A program made the position numbers and the translations under genes. The notes beneath the pieces are model-generated. The model saw only the letters and a program-made list of their open reading frames with translations. It did no database searches and was not told the origin of the DNA. From an uncultured Desulfovibrionaceae bacterium (GTDB lineage Bacteria > Desulfobacterota > Desulfovibrionia > Desulfovibrionales > Desulfovibrionaceae), in contig CASGAP010000009.1 in assembly GCA_949299515.1 (NCBI GenBank), positions 245,637-309,636 of the forward strand: DNA of 64,000 nt. The letters are read 5' to 3'. Shown here one piece after another: positions 42,638-51,788 of the stretch (positions within the stretch are counted from its first letter, which is position 1; each line of letters starts with the position of its first letter).

Positions 42638-42668
42638 AGGGTTACACAGGCTGTAACTCTTTTTTTTT
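42638..42668 (+). terminator. Terminator of the tRNA-Leu operon
   Basis: AGGGTTACA and TGTAACTCT pair (one G-T) around CAGGC and are followed by eight T. Confidence 0.85.
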
Positions 42669-42718
42669 GTTTTTGGCGCGGTTTGGGCTGCGGTTATGGG
42701 AAGAACTCTTAATTTTTA

Positions 42719-42747
42719 TTGACTAATTTGCGCTGAAATTGTAAAAA
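42719..42747 (+). promoter_or_regulatory. Promoter of the amino-acid ABC transporter
   Basis: TTGACT (42719-42724) and TAAAAA (42742-42747), spacer 17 bp, 49 bp before the permease. Confidence 0.5.
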
Positions 42748-42796
42748 AGTTATTCAGTTTTTGCTGTTTATAAATTAAAATGGAGTGTGTGAACGC

Positions 42797-43606
42797 ATGG
42801 AACATTCCAAAGAAGTTCAGAACGAGCAACAAGCTCCGCTTATTTTCACCGAAGGGCCTGCGCCTATCATCAAAGAAAAAAACCATATTTTTACGGCATG
42901 GTCCATTGCTTTTTTGGGTGCTGTGTCGATTTTGGTGGGGCTTTGCCTGTATAAGCCCGAAACCTATTGGGAAATTATGCTTTTTATTCCCGACGGTCTG
43001 TACATTACGTTTAAAATTACGCTGATTTCTATTTTCTTTGCTGTTCCCATCGGGTTTATTACCGGGCTCGGACGCCTTGCCAAAAACCGCTTTATCAATA
43101 CGGTTGCGTCTATTTATGTGGAAGTGATCCGCGGTATTCCGCTTCTTATGCAGCTTTTTTATATTTATTATGCGCTTGGCAGCATTTTAAAGGTTTCTCC
43201 GACCGTGGCTGCGGTTTCATCTTTGAGTTTCTGTTTCGGCGCGTATATGGGCGAAGTGTTCAGAGCTGGTATTTTGTCCATTTCCAAAGGCCAGACCGAA
43301 GCTGCACGTTCCCTTGGCTTTAACAAGACGCAGACTATGTTTCTTGTTATTCTGCCGCAGGCCTTGCGGACCATTATTCCGCCTATCGGCAACGAATGCA
43401 TAGCGCTTTTGAAAGATACGTCCCTTGTTTCCGTTATTGCCGTTGCCGACGTTCTGCGCCGCGGCCGCGAATATGCGTCCAACACGTTTGAATATTTTGA
43501 AACATATACCATAATTGCTCTTGTTTATCTTGTTATTACCCTGCTTCTTTCCAAAGGCATGAGCATTATCGAAGGGAGATTATCTCATTATGACAAATCC
43601 CGTTAA
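42797..43606 (+). CDS. Polar amino-acid ABC transporter permease (HisM/GlnP family)
   Basis: 269 aa with an N-terminal hydrophilic segment (about 40 residues), a membrane helix, then the four to five helices of the HisM-type domain ([37 protein letters not shown]). The [20 protein letters not shown] stretch is the EAA loop that docks to the ATPase. Start ATG 42797 with GGAG 11 nt upstream; a GTG at 42785 is possible. It overlaps the ATPase gene by 17 bp. No periplasmic binding protein is encoded nearby, so the substrate is unknown. Confidence 0.88.
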   Translation: MEHSKEVQNEQQAPLIFTEGPAPIIKEKNHIFTAWSIAFLGAVSILVGLCLYKPETYWEIMLFIPDGLYITFKITLISIFFAVPIGFITGLGRLAKNRFINTVASIYVEVIRGIPLLMQLFYIYYALGSILKVSPTVAAVSSLSFCFGAYMGEVFRAGILSISKGQTEAARSLGFNKTQTMFLVILPQALRTIIPPIGNECIALLKDTSLVSVIAVADVLRRGREYASNTFEYFETYTIIALVYLVITLLLSKGMSIIEGRLSHYDKSR

Positions 43607-44366
43607 TTCCTACAGCGCCTTGTCCGAACCGGATTTGCAGGCAGCTATTTCCATGCGCGGCGTGTGGAAACTTTATGGCGATGTCGTTGCTTTGAAAGAT
43701 TTGAATTTGGATGTGCAGAAAGGGGAAAAGGTCGTTATCATCGGCCCTTCCGGATCAGGAAAGTCTACGGCTCTGCGCACCATTAACAGGCTGGAAGATA
43801 TTCATCTCGGGCAGATTTATATTAACGGCAAAGATATCTGCGACAAAAAAAACGATATAAATCTCATGCGTCAGAATGTGGGCATGGTTTTTCAGAATTT
43901 TAACTTGTTTCCGCATATGGACGTGATGAGAAATCTGACCATCGCCCCTATGAAGCTGCGCGGGATTTCCAAAAGCGAAGCGGAAGACAGAGCGCTTTTT
44001 CTGCTGAAAAAAGTCGGGCTTGCGGATAAAGTGAAGGCATATCCCTCCCAGCTGTCCGGCGGACAGCAGCAGCGTGTGGCCATTGCCCGCGCCCTTGCCA
44101 TGCAGCCGAGCATTATGCTTTTTGACGAGCCTACCTCCGCTTTGGACCCGGAAATGATCGGGGAAGTTCTTGACGTAATGGTCAGTTTGGCAAAAGAAGG
44201 CATGACTATGGTGGTGGTAACCCATGAAATGGGTTTTGCCCGTCAGGTTGCGGACAGGGTAATTTTTATGGACCAAGGGGTAATTCTTGAACAGGGTGCG
44301 CCCATGCAGGTTTTTGATTATCCGCAAAATCCGCGTCTGCAGCAGTTTTTGAAACAGATTTTGTAA
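43590..44366 (+). CDS. Polar amino-acid ABC transporter ATPase (GlnQ family)
   Basis: 258 aa. Walker [10 protein letters not shown] (about residues 52-60), signature LSGGQQQR, Walker [15 protein letters not shown] and switch His in [10 protein letters not shown]. Family members energise uptake of glutamine, glutamate, histidine or arginine. The start lies inside the permease gene (AGGGAG ribosome site), so the pair is coupled. Confidence 0.93.
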   Translation: MTNPVNSYSALSEPDLQAAISMRGVWKLYGDVVALKDLNLDVQKGEKVVIIGPSGSGKSTALRTINRLEDIHLGQIYINGKDICDKKNDINLMRQNVGMVFQNFNLFPHMDVMRNLTIAPMKLRGISKSEAEDRALFLLKKVGLADKVKAYPSQLSGGQQQRVAIARALAMQPSIMLFDEPTSALDPEMIGEVLDVMVSLAKEGMTMVVVTHEMGFARQVADRVIFMDQGVILEQGAPMQVFDYPQNPRLQQFLKQIL

Positions 44367-44374
44367 TTGAGCAT

Positions 44375-44405
44375 AAAAAGCCCCTTGTTTCGGGGCTTTT
44401 TTTGT
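44375..44405 (+). terminator. Terminator of the ABC transporter operon
   Basis: AAAAAGCCCC and GGGGCTTTTTTT around a TTGTTTC loop. Confidence 0.92.
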
Positions 44406-44461
44406 GCCGTTTTTTATTTGGCAACGCTGTCAGGCATTCTGCATTTCTTTGTGTTTTACGG

Positions 44462-44491
44462 ACCGAAAGCCCCTTTGCGGGGCTTTTCGGT
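44462..44491 (-). terminator. Hairpin downstream of adhE
   Basis: ACCGAAAGCCCC pairs with GGGGCTTTTCGGT (one bulge). On the minus strand it follows the adhE stop but lacks a long T run, so it is either a weak terminator or an mRNA 3'-end stabiliser. Confidence 0.5.
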
Positions 44492-44521
44492 TTAAGCTGC
44501 CGGGTTTGAGGAGCTGCGGTT

Positions 44522-47101
44522 TTATGCTTTTTGTTCTCCGTAGTAGGCATTAAGGTACATTTGCCTGATTTCGCTCATGAGCGGGTAACGGGGGTTTGCT
44601 CCGGTACATTGGTCGTTGAAGGCGTCCTCGGTCATTTTGTCCAGTTTGGCGAGAAAATCTTCTTCTTTGATGTCATATGCCTGAATGCAGTTTTTTATGC
44701 CGATATTTGTTTTTAATTCCTTTATGCGGTTAAGCAGGGCCTGTACTTTTTTGTCCGTACTTTCTTTTGCGGAGCACAGTCCTGTCCGTTCGGCTATTTC
44801 CGCGTAGCGTTCCTTGGCCTGCGGGTAGGCATACTGGGAGAATGCCGCCATTTTTACCGGTTTTTCGCTGGCATTGAATTTAATGCTTTCTTCCAGCACC
44901 AGGGCGTTGGCTATGCCGTGCGGCAGGTGGAAATTGGCGCCGAGTTTGTGGGCCATGGAGTGGCATACGCCGAGAAATGCATTGGCAAAAGCCATGCCGG
45001 CAAGGCAGGAAGCATTGGCCATGCGTTCTTTTTCATATACGGCGTTTGCGCCCTCTTTGACGGATTTTTCCAGATTGGCAAAGACCAGGCGTATGGCTTC
45101 AATGGCAAGCGGGTTTGTGTATTCCGTTGCCATAATGGAAACATATGCTTCAATGGCATGGGTCAGGACGTCTATGCCGGAGGCGGCTGCCAGACCTTTG
45201 GGCATGGTGAGCATGAGTTCCGGGTCTACAATGGCCACATCGGGCGTCAGCTCGTAGTCTGCCAGGGGATATTTAATGCCGCTTGTTTCGTCGGTAATAA
45301 CGGCAAAGGGCGTTACTTCCGAACCGGTGCCGGCCGTGGTCGCCACGCACCATAAATCAGCCTTGATGCCCAGTTTCGGGAAGTCGGCGATACGTTTGCG
45401 GATATCCATAAAGGTCATTGCCAGATCCATAAAATTGCTTTGCGGGTATTCGTACAGCACGCGCATGATTTTTGCCGCGTCAATGGCGGAACCGCCGCCG
45501 AGGGCGATAATCACGTCCGGCTGGAATTCTTCCAGAACTTTGGTCCCTTGCCGCACAATGGCAAGGGTCGGGTCGGCTTCCACGTCGGAAAAAATTCTGT
45601 ATTGGATTTTAAGCTCGTCCAGCGGCTTGGTGATATGGCTGCAGTAGCCGAGCTGTGCCATTTGTCTGTCGGTGACGATGACGGCGCGCTGTTTGCCCGC
45701 AAGTTCCTTAAGGGCAATGGGCAGGCAGCCGAATTTGAAATAGATTTTTTGCGGAACTTTGAACCAAAGCATATTGTCCCTTCTTTTTGCAACGGTTTTG
45801 ATATTAAGCAAATGTTTTATGCCGACGTTTTCCGAAACGATATTGCCGCCCCAAGAGCCGCAGCCAAGAGTCAGGGAAGGCGTAATGTTGAAATTGTACA
45901 GGTCGCCTATGCCGCCGTGGGAAGAAGGGGAATTGATCAGCACGCGGCCTGTTTTCATGGTCTGCATAAAACGGCTGACTTTTTCCTTTTCGCTGTGTTC
46001 GTTGACGTACAGGCCGCTTGTGTGCCCCGGGCCGCCTTGGCTGACTAGCCGAACAGCTTTTTCCAGGGCATCGTCGAAGGATTCGGTTTGGTACATGGCA
46101 AGTACGGGAGAAAGTTTTTCATGGGCAAAGGGTTCGGAGTAATCCACGGAATCCACTTCGCCGATGAGTATTTTAGCTTCTTTCGGAATGTCAAGTCCAG
46201 CAAGCGCGGCTATGGTGCAGGCGCTTTGTCCGACTATGGCGGCGTTCAGGGTTCCTTTTTCGTTGAGAATGATGCCGCGGACTTTGTCGAGTTCCTTGGC
46301 ATTCAGGATATATGCACCGCGCCGTGCAAATTCTTCTTTGACTTTTTTATAAATTTTTGAGGAAACAAGCACGGATTGTTCCGATGCGCAAATCATGCCG
46401 TTGTCAAAAGTTTTGGATACCAAAATGGAGCTGACGGCAAGTTCTGTGTCTGCGCTTTCGTCAATAATCACAGGGGTATTGCCCGCACCCACGCCGAGGG
46501 ACGGCGTGCCGGAGGAATACGCGGCCTTTACCATGCCCGGGCCGCCGGTGGCCAGTACCAAATCTGCGGCGCGCATAAGCTCCTGCGTATCTTCGAGGGT
46601 GGGATTTTCTATCCAGCCGATGATGTCGGCAGGCGCTCCTGCTTTGACGGCAGCGTCAAGCACTGTTTTGGCTGCTGCAATGGTGCAGTTTTTGGCGCGC
46701 GGGTGAGGGGAAAAAATAATGCCGTTGCGTGTTTTTAAAGCTATGAGAGCTTTAAAAATTGCCGTGGATGTGGGATTGGTTGTGGGAATGACCCCTGCGA
46801 TAATGCCCATGGGCTCTGCTATGCGCACAGTGCCGAAGCTGGTATTTTCTTCTATGATGCCGCAGGTTTTGCTGTTTTTGTAGGCATTGTATATATATTC
46901 GGCGGCATAATGGTTTTTAATGACTTTATCTTCCGCAATGCCCATTTTGGTTTCTTCAACGGCCATTTTGGCCAGGGGAATACGTGCATGGTTTGCGGCA
47001 AGGGCGGCTTCGCGAAAAATGGTATCCACCTGTTCTTGGGTGAATGTACTGAAAATTTGCTGGGCCTTGCGGACTTTGGCAATGGTTTCTTGTAAGCTCA
47101 T
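44522..47101 (-). CDS. adhE: Bifunctional aldehyde/alcohol dehydrogenase
   Basis: 859 aa. The N-terminal CoA-acylating aldehyde dehydrogenase half has its active Cys in NGMICASEQS (near residue 245) and NAD-binding ATGGPGMVKAAY. The C-terminal iron-dependent alcohol dehydrogenase half has GGGSAIDAAKIM and the iron-ligand His region CHSMAHKLGANFHLPHG. It reduces acetyl-CoA to ethanol through acetaldehyde (or the reverse), regenerating NAD+, and usually forms spirosome filaments. AAGGAAAAT ribosome site. A Rex-like operator overlaps the -10 of its promoter. Confidence 0.95.
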   Translation of the reverse strand: MSLQETIAKVRKAQQIFSTFTQEQVDTIFREAALAANHARIPLAKMAVEETKMGIAEDKVIKNHYAAEYIYNAYKNSKTCGIIEENTSFGTVRIAEPMGIIAGVIPTTNPTSTAIFKALIALKTRNGIIFSPHPRAKNCTIAAAKTVLDAAVKAGAPADIIGWIENPTLEDTQELMRAADLVLATGGPGMVKAAYSSGTPSLGVGAGNTPVIIDESADTELAVSSILVSKTFDNGMICASEQSVLVSSKIYKKVKEEFARRGAYILNAKELDKVRGIILNEKGTLNAAIVGQSACTIAALAGLDIPKEAKILIGEVDSVDYSEPFAHEKLSPVLAMYQTESFDDALEKAVRLVSQGGPGHTSGLYVNEHSEKEKVSRFMQTMKTGRVLINSPSSHGGIGDLYNFNITPSLTLGCGSWGGNIVSENVGIKHLLNIKTVAKRRDNMLWFKVPQKIYFKFGCLPIALKELAGKQRAVIVTDRQMAQLGYCSHITKPLDELKIQYRIFSDVEADPTLAIVRQGTKVLEEFQPDVIIALGGGSAIDAAKIMRVLYEYPQSNFMDLAMTFMDIRKRIADFPKLGIKADLWCVATTAGTGSEVTPFAVITDETSGIKYPLADYELTPDVAIVDPELMLTMPKGLAAASGIDVLTHAIEAYVSIMATEYTNPLAIEAIRLVFANLEKSVKEGANAVYEKERMANASCLAGMAFANAFLGVCHSMAHKLGANFHLPHGIANALVLEESIKFNASEKPVKMAAFSQYAYPQAKERYAEIAERTGLCSAKESTDKKVQALLNRIKELKTNIGIKNCIQAYDIKEEDFLAKLDKMTEDAFNDQCTGANPRYPLMSEIRQMYLNAYYGEQKA

Positions 47102-47139
47102 GCGATTTTCCTTATGTTAGGGTTTAAAAATGTGCCGTG

Positions 47140-47157
47140 TTGTGATATAATTCACAA
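47140..47157 (-). promoter_or_regulatory. Rex-like operator at the adhE promoter
   Basis: Minus strand TTGTGAATTATATCACAA: an inverted repeat TTGTGA-N6-TCACAA, one base from the Rex consensus TTGTGAA-N4-TTCACAA. It overlaps the adhE -10 box. Rex senses NADH/NAD+ and commonly represses adhE. A CRP/FNR-family site is the alternative. Confidence 0.7.
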
Positions 47158-47182
47158 TAAAACAGTTTTAAAAATAATGCAA
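47154..47182 (-). promoter_or_regulatory. adhE promoter
   Basis: On the minus strand TTGCAT (47182-47177) and TATTGT (47159-47154), spacer 17 bp. Confidence 0.6.
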
Positions 47183-47217
47183 GAGCTTTTAAAGAAAAAA
47201 TATTATTTATTTTAGAT

Positions 47218-47257
47218 AAAAAAAGAGGAAAATATTTGTGAATATTTTCCTCTTTTG
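47218..47257 (-). terminator. Terminator of the AGCS symporter gene
   Basis: A long stem of AAAAGAGGAAAATATT with AATATTTTCCTCTTTT, followed on the minus strand by a T run. Confidence 0.9.
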
Positions 47258-47270
47258 TGTTGGTTATGGT

Positions 47271-48704
47271 TTAGCGGTTTTCGTCATGGCTGAAATGTTC
47301 GTGCAGAACTTGTTTCCAGTGGGGGTGTCCCATATCTTCGGATTCGTCAAAGGAGGGGACAATGCCTGTCTTTTTGTATTTGTCCACAAGCCTGAAAATA
47401 ACCGGGCTCAGCAGCAGAATGCCGATAAGGTTCGGAATGGCCATAAGGGCGTTTGCGCAGTCGGAAATAAGCCAAATGACGTCAAGATGGGCAATGGCGC
47501 CGACAGGTACGCAGATAACATAAATATAGCGGAATATTTTTACGGATTTTTCGCCGAAAAGATAAATGCAGGAGCGTTCGCCGTACAGGCTCCAGCTTAA
47601 AATAGTCGTGAAAGCGAAGAAGAGCAGGCTGAGCGCAACCAGTTTGTCGCCGTAGGGGATGGCATAGCTGTATGCCGCTGCGGCAAGCGTTGCGCCGTTG
47701 AGCTGGTCGGGAGATGTCCAAAGTCCGGTAATGATAATGGTAAATCCGGTCATGCTGCAGACGACGATTGTGGTGATAATGGTGTCAAGCATACCCAAAA
47801 TGGCTTGGTTGACTGCGCAGTCCGTTGTGGAGGCGGCGTGGGCGATAGGCGCGGTGCCAAGACCGGCTTCGTTGGAGAAAACGCCGCGTGCCATGCCGTA
47901 ACGGATAGCAAGCATTACCGTTGATCCCGCAAAGCCACCCTGAACGGCTGTGCCGGTAAATGCGTCGGATACGATGAGGGCAAATACGTCGAAAAATTTA
48001 TCATAGAACATGATAAAAACTATAATGGAAATGCCGATATACAGGAAGGCCATGAACGGCACGACCTTGCTGGCAAAATCGCCTATGCGTTTAACACCGC
48101 CCAAAATAACCGCCGCGGCAATAATAAAGAGGGCGATTGCCGTAAATTCCGTTGGAATGCTGAAACTTCCTTTCAGGGATTCGGCAATAGTGTTTGATTG
48201 GATCATGTTGCCCGTGCCGAAGCAGGCAAGTATGCAGAAGATACTGAACATGACGGATAAAAATTTGAATTTGGAACCGAGTCCGCGCTCGATAAAATAC
48301 ATGGAGCCGCCGACAAAACTGCCGTTCGGGGTTTTTTGGCGGTAATAAACGGAAAGCAGGATTTCGCAGAATTTTGTGGTCATGCCTACAAGAGCGGTTA
48401 CCCACATCCAGAACAACGCTCCGGGGCCGCCCCAGAAAATGGCCGTTGCAACGCCGGCTATGCTGCCTGTGCCGATGGTGCCGGCAAGAGCAGTCATAAG
48501 TGCGCCGAAGGGGGAGATTTCTCCTTTTCCTTTACCTTTTTTGTTTCCGCCGAAAACTCCTTTAAAAGCTTTGGGCATTTGGGTTATGGTAAAAAATTTC
48601 AGGCTGACGGTTAAATACAGACCGACACCGATAAGCAGGACCAGCATGACCGGGCCCCAAACAAATCCGCTTAATGCGCTTAAAAAATTGATAATAGCTT
48701 CCAT
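47271..48704 (-). CDS. Sodium:alanine/glycine symporter (AGCS family)
   Basis: 477 aa with about 11 membrane helices. Family signatures: GALMTALAGTIGTGSIAGVATAIFWG split over residues ~67-92, GALFWMWVTALVGMTTKF and SNEAGLGTAPIAHAA (about 269-283). It imports alanine, glycine or a similar small amino acid with Na+. Monocistronic, with an AAGGATGATG ribosome site and its own terminator. Confidence 0.93.
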   Translation of the reverse strand: MEAIINFLSALSGFVWGPVMLVLLIGVGLYLTVSLKFFTITQMPKAFKGVFGGNKKGKGKGEISPFGALMTALAGTIGTGSIAGVATAIFWGGPGALFWMWVTALVGMTTKFCEILLSVYYRQKTPNGSFVGGSMYFIERGLGSKFKFLSVMFSIFCILACFGTGNMIQSNTIAESLKGSFSIPTEFTAIALFIIAAAVILGGVKRIGDFASKVVPFMAFLYIGISIIVFIMFYDKFFDVFALIVSDAFTGTAVQGGFAGSTVMLAIRYGMARGVFSNEAGLGTAPIAHAASTTDCAVNQAILGMLDTIITTIVVCSMTGFTIIITGLWTSPDQLNGATLAAAAYSYAIPYGDKLVALSLLFFAFTTILSWSLYGERSCIYLFGEKSVKIFRYIYVICVPVGAIAHLDVIWLISDCANALMAIPNLIGILLLSPVIFRLVDKYKKTGIVPSFDESEDMGHPHWKQVLHEHFSHDENR

Positions 48705-49023
48705 ACATCATCCTTAAAATATTTACAGTGGAAGAACTGTATCATGGATTTTTTGTTTTTTTCAATTTAAAAAATTTTGATTTAGGAAGCCTAAAAAAGG
48801 GAAAATCCATAATTGTCTAAAAATAAAAGAATTTTTTTTATGAGAAAAAATGCACGTTTCGCAGAATAATGCACGAATGCAGTATAGCATAAAATAATGT
48901 ATGCATTTAAGGCAAAAAAAATAAATTTTGGGCAATTTTTTTGAAAAAAAAGTAAATTTAATTACAAAATAGGAAAATGGCATATGCAAATAAAAAAAAT
49001 AAAAAATGAAAAAATTGTAAAAA

Positions 49024-49051
49024 TTGACAGTTCTTAATATTTTTTTAAAAT
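49024..49051 (+). promoter_or_regulatory. Promoter candidate upstream of the EVE gene
   Basis: TTGACA (49024-49029) and TAAAAT (49046-49051), spacer 16 bp. Nearly consensus, but over 200 bp from the next gene in AT-rich DNA where chance matches are likely. Confidence 0.4.
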
Positions 49052-49215
49052 AAAATCAGTATATTATAAAATGATAGAAATAATGGTTTGAAGCAGTTTT
49101 TTACAATTTTGTAATAAAAATTTGAAAAATTTTATAAAAATGTAATTTATATCTTGAAATGTAAAGAAAAAATAGTATTATCGCCGTATGATGCATAAAA
49201 CGAGTTGAAAATGCA

Positions 49216-49231
49216 TTGAAATTAATTTCAA
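49216..49231. promoter_or_regulatory. Perfect 16-bp palindrome, possible operator
   Basis: TTGAAATTAATTTCAA, 28 bp upstream of the EVE-domain start. No regulator can be assigned. Confidence 0.35.
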
Positions 49232-49258
49232 ATTTATCTTGATTATGTCGAGGTGCAT

Positions 49259-49717
49259 ATGCAGTACTGGCTTTTTAAAACAGAACCTCACTGCTTCGGA
49301 ATTGAGGATTTGAAAAATGCCCCGGATCAGACAACTTCCTGGGACGGCGTGCGCAATTATCAGGCAAGAAATTTTATGAAGTCCATGAAAAAAGGGGACT
49401 TGGGCTTTTTTTATCACAGCGGGAAAAATCCGGAAATAATCGGAGTCGTGGAGGTGGTGAAGGAGGCATATCCGGATCATTTTGCCTGGGATATGTTTAA
49501 TCGGCATTTTGATCCCAAGTCCACTCCGGAAAAACCGCTGTGGTATATGGTGGACGTTAAGCTTGCGGAAGAATTTGCCGAACCCCTGCCGCGAAAAATG
49601 CTTGCGCAGGAGCCCGTTCTTGCCGGTATGGAGCTCATGCGCAAAGGCAGCAGGCTTTCTGTTCAGCCCGTCGGCAAAGAACATTTTGAACATATTATGA
49701 GTATGGCAAAAAAATAA
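49259..49717 (+). CDS. EVE domain protein
   Basis: 152 aa, a single EVE (PUA-like) domain. It begins MQYWLFKTEPHCFGIEDL and contains TSWDGVRNYQARNFM and GDLGFFYHSGKNPEIIGV, characteristic of the family. EVE domains bind modified bases in DNA or RNA; stand-alone bacterial members probably read modified nucleotides in tRNA or DNA. ATG 49259 is preferred over GTG 49253 because of the GAGGT ribosome site and homology. Confidence 0.9.
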   Translation: MQYWLFKTEPHCFGIEDLKNAPDQTTSWDGVRNYQARNFMKSMKKGDLGFFYHSGKNPEIIGVVEVVKEAYPDHFAWDMFNRHFDPKSTPEKPLWYMVDVKLAEEFAEPLPRKMLAQEPVLAGMELMRKGSRLSVQPVGKEHFEHIMSMAKK

Positions 49718-49745
49718 GTTTTTGTTAAAAATTGCTGAAAAATTA

Positions 49746-49774
49746 TTGAAATGCCCCGGCGGATGTGCTATTGT
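49746..49774 (+). promoter_or_regulatory. Promoter of the aor leader
   Basis: TTGAAA (49746-49751) and TATTGT (49769-49774), spacer 17 bp, placing the transcript start at the first base of the structured leader. Confidence 0.65.
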
Positions 49775-49780
49775 GCAGAC

Positions 49781-49873
49781 AGATAAATCGAGACTATCTA
49801 GATGGTATGGAGATAGTCCAATGGGTGCTAACCATTTTCTTTTAGTGCCTCCCACCTTTGGAAAGATTTATCT
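49781..49873 (+). ncRNA. Structured leader, candidate Moco/Tuco riboswitch
   Basis: Closing helix AGATAAATC (49781-49789) pairs with GATTTATCT (49865-49873), 9 perfect pairs. An internal perfect 8-bp hairpin joins GACTATCT (49792-49799) and AGATAGTC (49811-49818). The rest (GGGTGCTAACC, then GTGCCTCCCACC) can form another helix with CCAA/TTGG closing pairs. It lies between promoter and start codon of a tungsten-enzyme gene. Moco RNA elements are known upstream of cofactor genes in Deltaproteobacteria, and some variants are thought to respond to the tungsten cofactor. The fold is seen; the ligand is inferred. Confidence 0.65.
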
Positions 49874-49907
49874 TCGTTATTAACTTTAACATACTTGGAG
49901 GCTGAGT

Positions 49908-51716
49908 ATGAATACTTCCTACATGGGCAAAATTGCCCGTATTAATCTTACGACCGGTAATATCAGCGTTGAAAAGCTTGACCTTGATCTGGCAAAAAAA
50001 TTCATCGGCGGCCGCGGTCTCGGTACTGCCATGCTTTATGAAGAAGGCATTGCAAAGGTTGATCCGCTTTCAGCAGACAATAAACTTATTTATATTACCG
50101 GCCCTATGACCGGCACTGCTTCCCCGACCGCAGGCCGTTATATGGTTGTGACCAAATCCCCTCTTACCGGCATGATTGCCAGCTCCAACTCCGGCGGTGT
50201 TTGGGGCGCAAAACTCAAATATGCCGGCTGGGACGCCATTATTGTTGAAGGAAAAGCAAAATCCTGGGTTTATATCAATATCGAAGACGATAAAATCGAA
50301 ATTTTGCCTGCCGACAAATATGTGGGTATGCTCAGCGAAGCCTGCGACGAAGCATTTAAAGAAGTTCATCCCAAAGCTTCCGTTTTGAATATCGGACCTG
50401 CGGGCGAACATCTGTCACTTCTTGCCGCTATCATGAACGATAAAGACCGTGCAGCGGGCAGAAGCGGCGTAGGTGCCGTAATGGGTTCCAAAAATCTGAA
50501 AGCCATTACCGTAACCGCAAGCAAAAACGCTGTTGAACCGTACAGCGCCGAAATGCTCAAAGAAGCAATGAAAGCCTGCCTCAAGAAAATTAAAGAAAAT
50601 CCCGTAACCAGTCAGGGGCTTCCTACTTACGGTACGGCCGTTCTTGTTAATATCATTAACAATACCGGCGTATTCCCTACTAAAAACTGGCAGGAAAGCT
50701 ATTTTAAAGAAGCCGATGACATTTCAGGCGAAACATTAAAAGATAAATATTTGGTTAAAAATAATTACTGCCACCGCTGCCAGATCGGCTGCGGACGCGT
50801 TGTCACCATTGACGGCAATAAAGTTGCCGGCGGCCCTGAATACGAACCGCTCTGGGCTTACGGCGGCAACTGCGGCAATAATGATTTGAATGCCATTGAT
50901 AAAGCCAACTTCCTCTGCAACGAATACGGCATGGACGCCATTTCCGTTCCCTGTACCATTGCCGCAGCTATGGAGCTGTATCAAATCGGTGCGATTAAAG
51001 ACGAAGAATGTGACGGCGTGCCGCTGAAATGGGGCAGTGCCGAAGCTATTGTGGAATGGACAAAACGCATGGGCGAAGCAAGTTCTCCGCTTGCCAAGCT
51101 TATGGCCGACGGTTCCTACCGTCTTTGCGAAAAGTACGGACATCCCGAAGTTTCCATGAGCGTCAAAAAACAGGAAATGCCCGCATACGATGCCCGCGGC
51201 GTTCAGGGCATAGGCATTACCTATGCAACCAGCAACCGCGGCGGCTGCCATGTTCGCGGCTACCTTATTTCTCCGGAAGTTTTGGGTCTGCCGGAACAGC
51301 TTGACCGTACAACTACCGAAGGAAAAGCCACTTGGTGCAAAATCTTCCAGGATTTGACCGCCGTTATCGACTCTATGGGACTTTGCCTGTTCTCTTCCTT
51401 TGCGCTTGGCGCTCCGGAATATGCCGCACTTTTGAATGCCGGTACCGGTACCGAGTATGATGTCAATGCTCTGCTTGAAGTTGGCGAACGTATTTACAAT
51501 ATTGAACGTTTGTTCAATAAAGCCGCAGGAATGAAGCCGGAAGACGACCGTCTGCCGAAACGCTTGACTGAAGATGCCATTCCTGACGGCCCGTCAAAGG
51601 GTATGGTAAGCCAAATTAAAGTAACTTTGCCTCAATACTATGAAGTCCGCGGCTGGAAGGATGCATTCCCGACAAAAGAAACGCTTGACAGATTGGGATT
51701 GACCGAAAAGAACTAG
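49908..51716 (+). CDS. aor: Aldehyde:ferredoxin oxidoreductase family (tungsten-pterin enzyme)
   Basis: 602 aa, normal AOR length. The N-terminal domain (MGKIARINLTTGNIS, GGRGLGTAMLYEE, GPMTGTASPTAGRYMVVTKSPLTG) binds the bis-pterin cofactor. The 4Fe-4S ligands are in CHRCQIGCGRVV (about residues 285-296), with the fourth Cys in DSMGLCLFS (about residue 491). The enzyme oxidises aldehydes to acids, or reduces acids, with ferredoxin. Strong ribosome site TTGGAGG. The leader RNA upstream and the tungstate/cofactor operon downstream support tungsten use. The substrate within the AOR family (aldehydes, or others) is not certain. Confidence 0.9.
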   Translation: MNTSYMGKIARINLTTGNISVEKLDLDLAKKFIGGRGLGTAMLYEEGIAKVDPLSADNKLIYITGPMTGTASPTAGRYMVVTKSPLTGMIASSNSGGVWGAKLKYAGWDAIIVEGKAKSWVYINIEDDKIEILPADKYVGMLSEACDEAFKEVHPKASVLNIGPAGEHLSLLAAIMNDKDRAAGRSGVGAVMGSKNLKAITVTASKNAVEPYSAEMLKEAMKACLKKIKENPVTSQGLPTYGTAVLVNIINNTGVFPTKNWQESYFKEADDISGETLKDKYLVKNNYCHRCQIGCGRVVTIDGNKVAGGPEYEPLWAYGGNCGNNDLNAIDKANFLCNEYGMDAISVPCTIAAAMELYQIGAIKDEECDGVPLKWGSAEAIVEWTKRMGEASSPLAKLMADGSYRLCEKYGHPEVSMSVKKQEMPAYDARGVQGIGITYATSNRGGCHVRGYLISPEVLGLPEQLDRTTTEGKATWCKIFQDLTAVIDSMGLCLFSSFALGAPEYAALLNAGTGTEYDVNALLEVGERIYNIERLFNKAAGMKPEDDRLPKRLTEDAIPDGPSKGMVSQIKVTLPQYYEVRGWKDAFPTKETLDRLGLTEKN

Positions 51717-51740
51717 TTAATTACTCTAATTTGCTGATAT

Positions 51741-51788
51741 AATACCCTTAGCCTGCCTGAATTTTCAGGCAGGCTGGGGTATTTTTTT
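51741..51788 (+). terminator. Strong terminator/attenuator between aor and moaD
   Basis: AATACCC and AGCCTGCCTGA on one side pair with TCAGGCAGGCT and GGGTATT on the other, followed by T7. The cofactor genes start 11 bp later, so either read-through is partial or an undetected promoter lies close by. Confidence 0.9.

Larger units (their letters stand above)
48705..49258 (+). other. Long AT-rich intergenic region between divergent genes
   Basis: About 550 bp of extremely AT-rich DNA with many A and T tracts and no credible gene. It holds the promoter candidate at 49024-49051 and a palindrome at 49216-49231, and must also hold the AGCS promoter on the minus strand. Its composition is well below the GC of neighbouring coding DNA. 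Possible roles are nucleoid-protein binding or a relic of lost genes. Confidence 0.6.

Noticed and set aside
47230..47250. TTGTGAA in the gap between the AGCS gene and adhE as a second Rex site
   Set aside because: It is the loop of the AGCS terminator hairpin and has no matching half-site.
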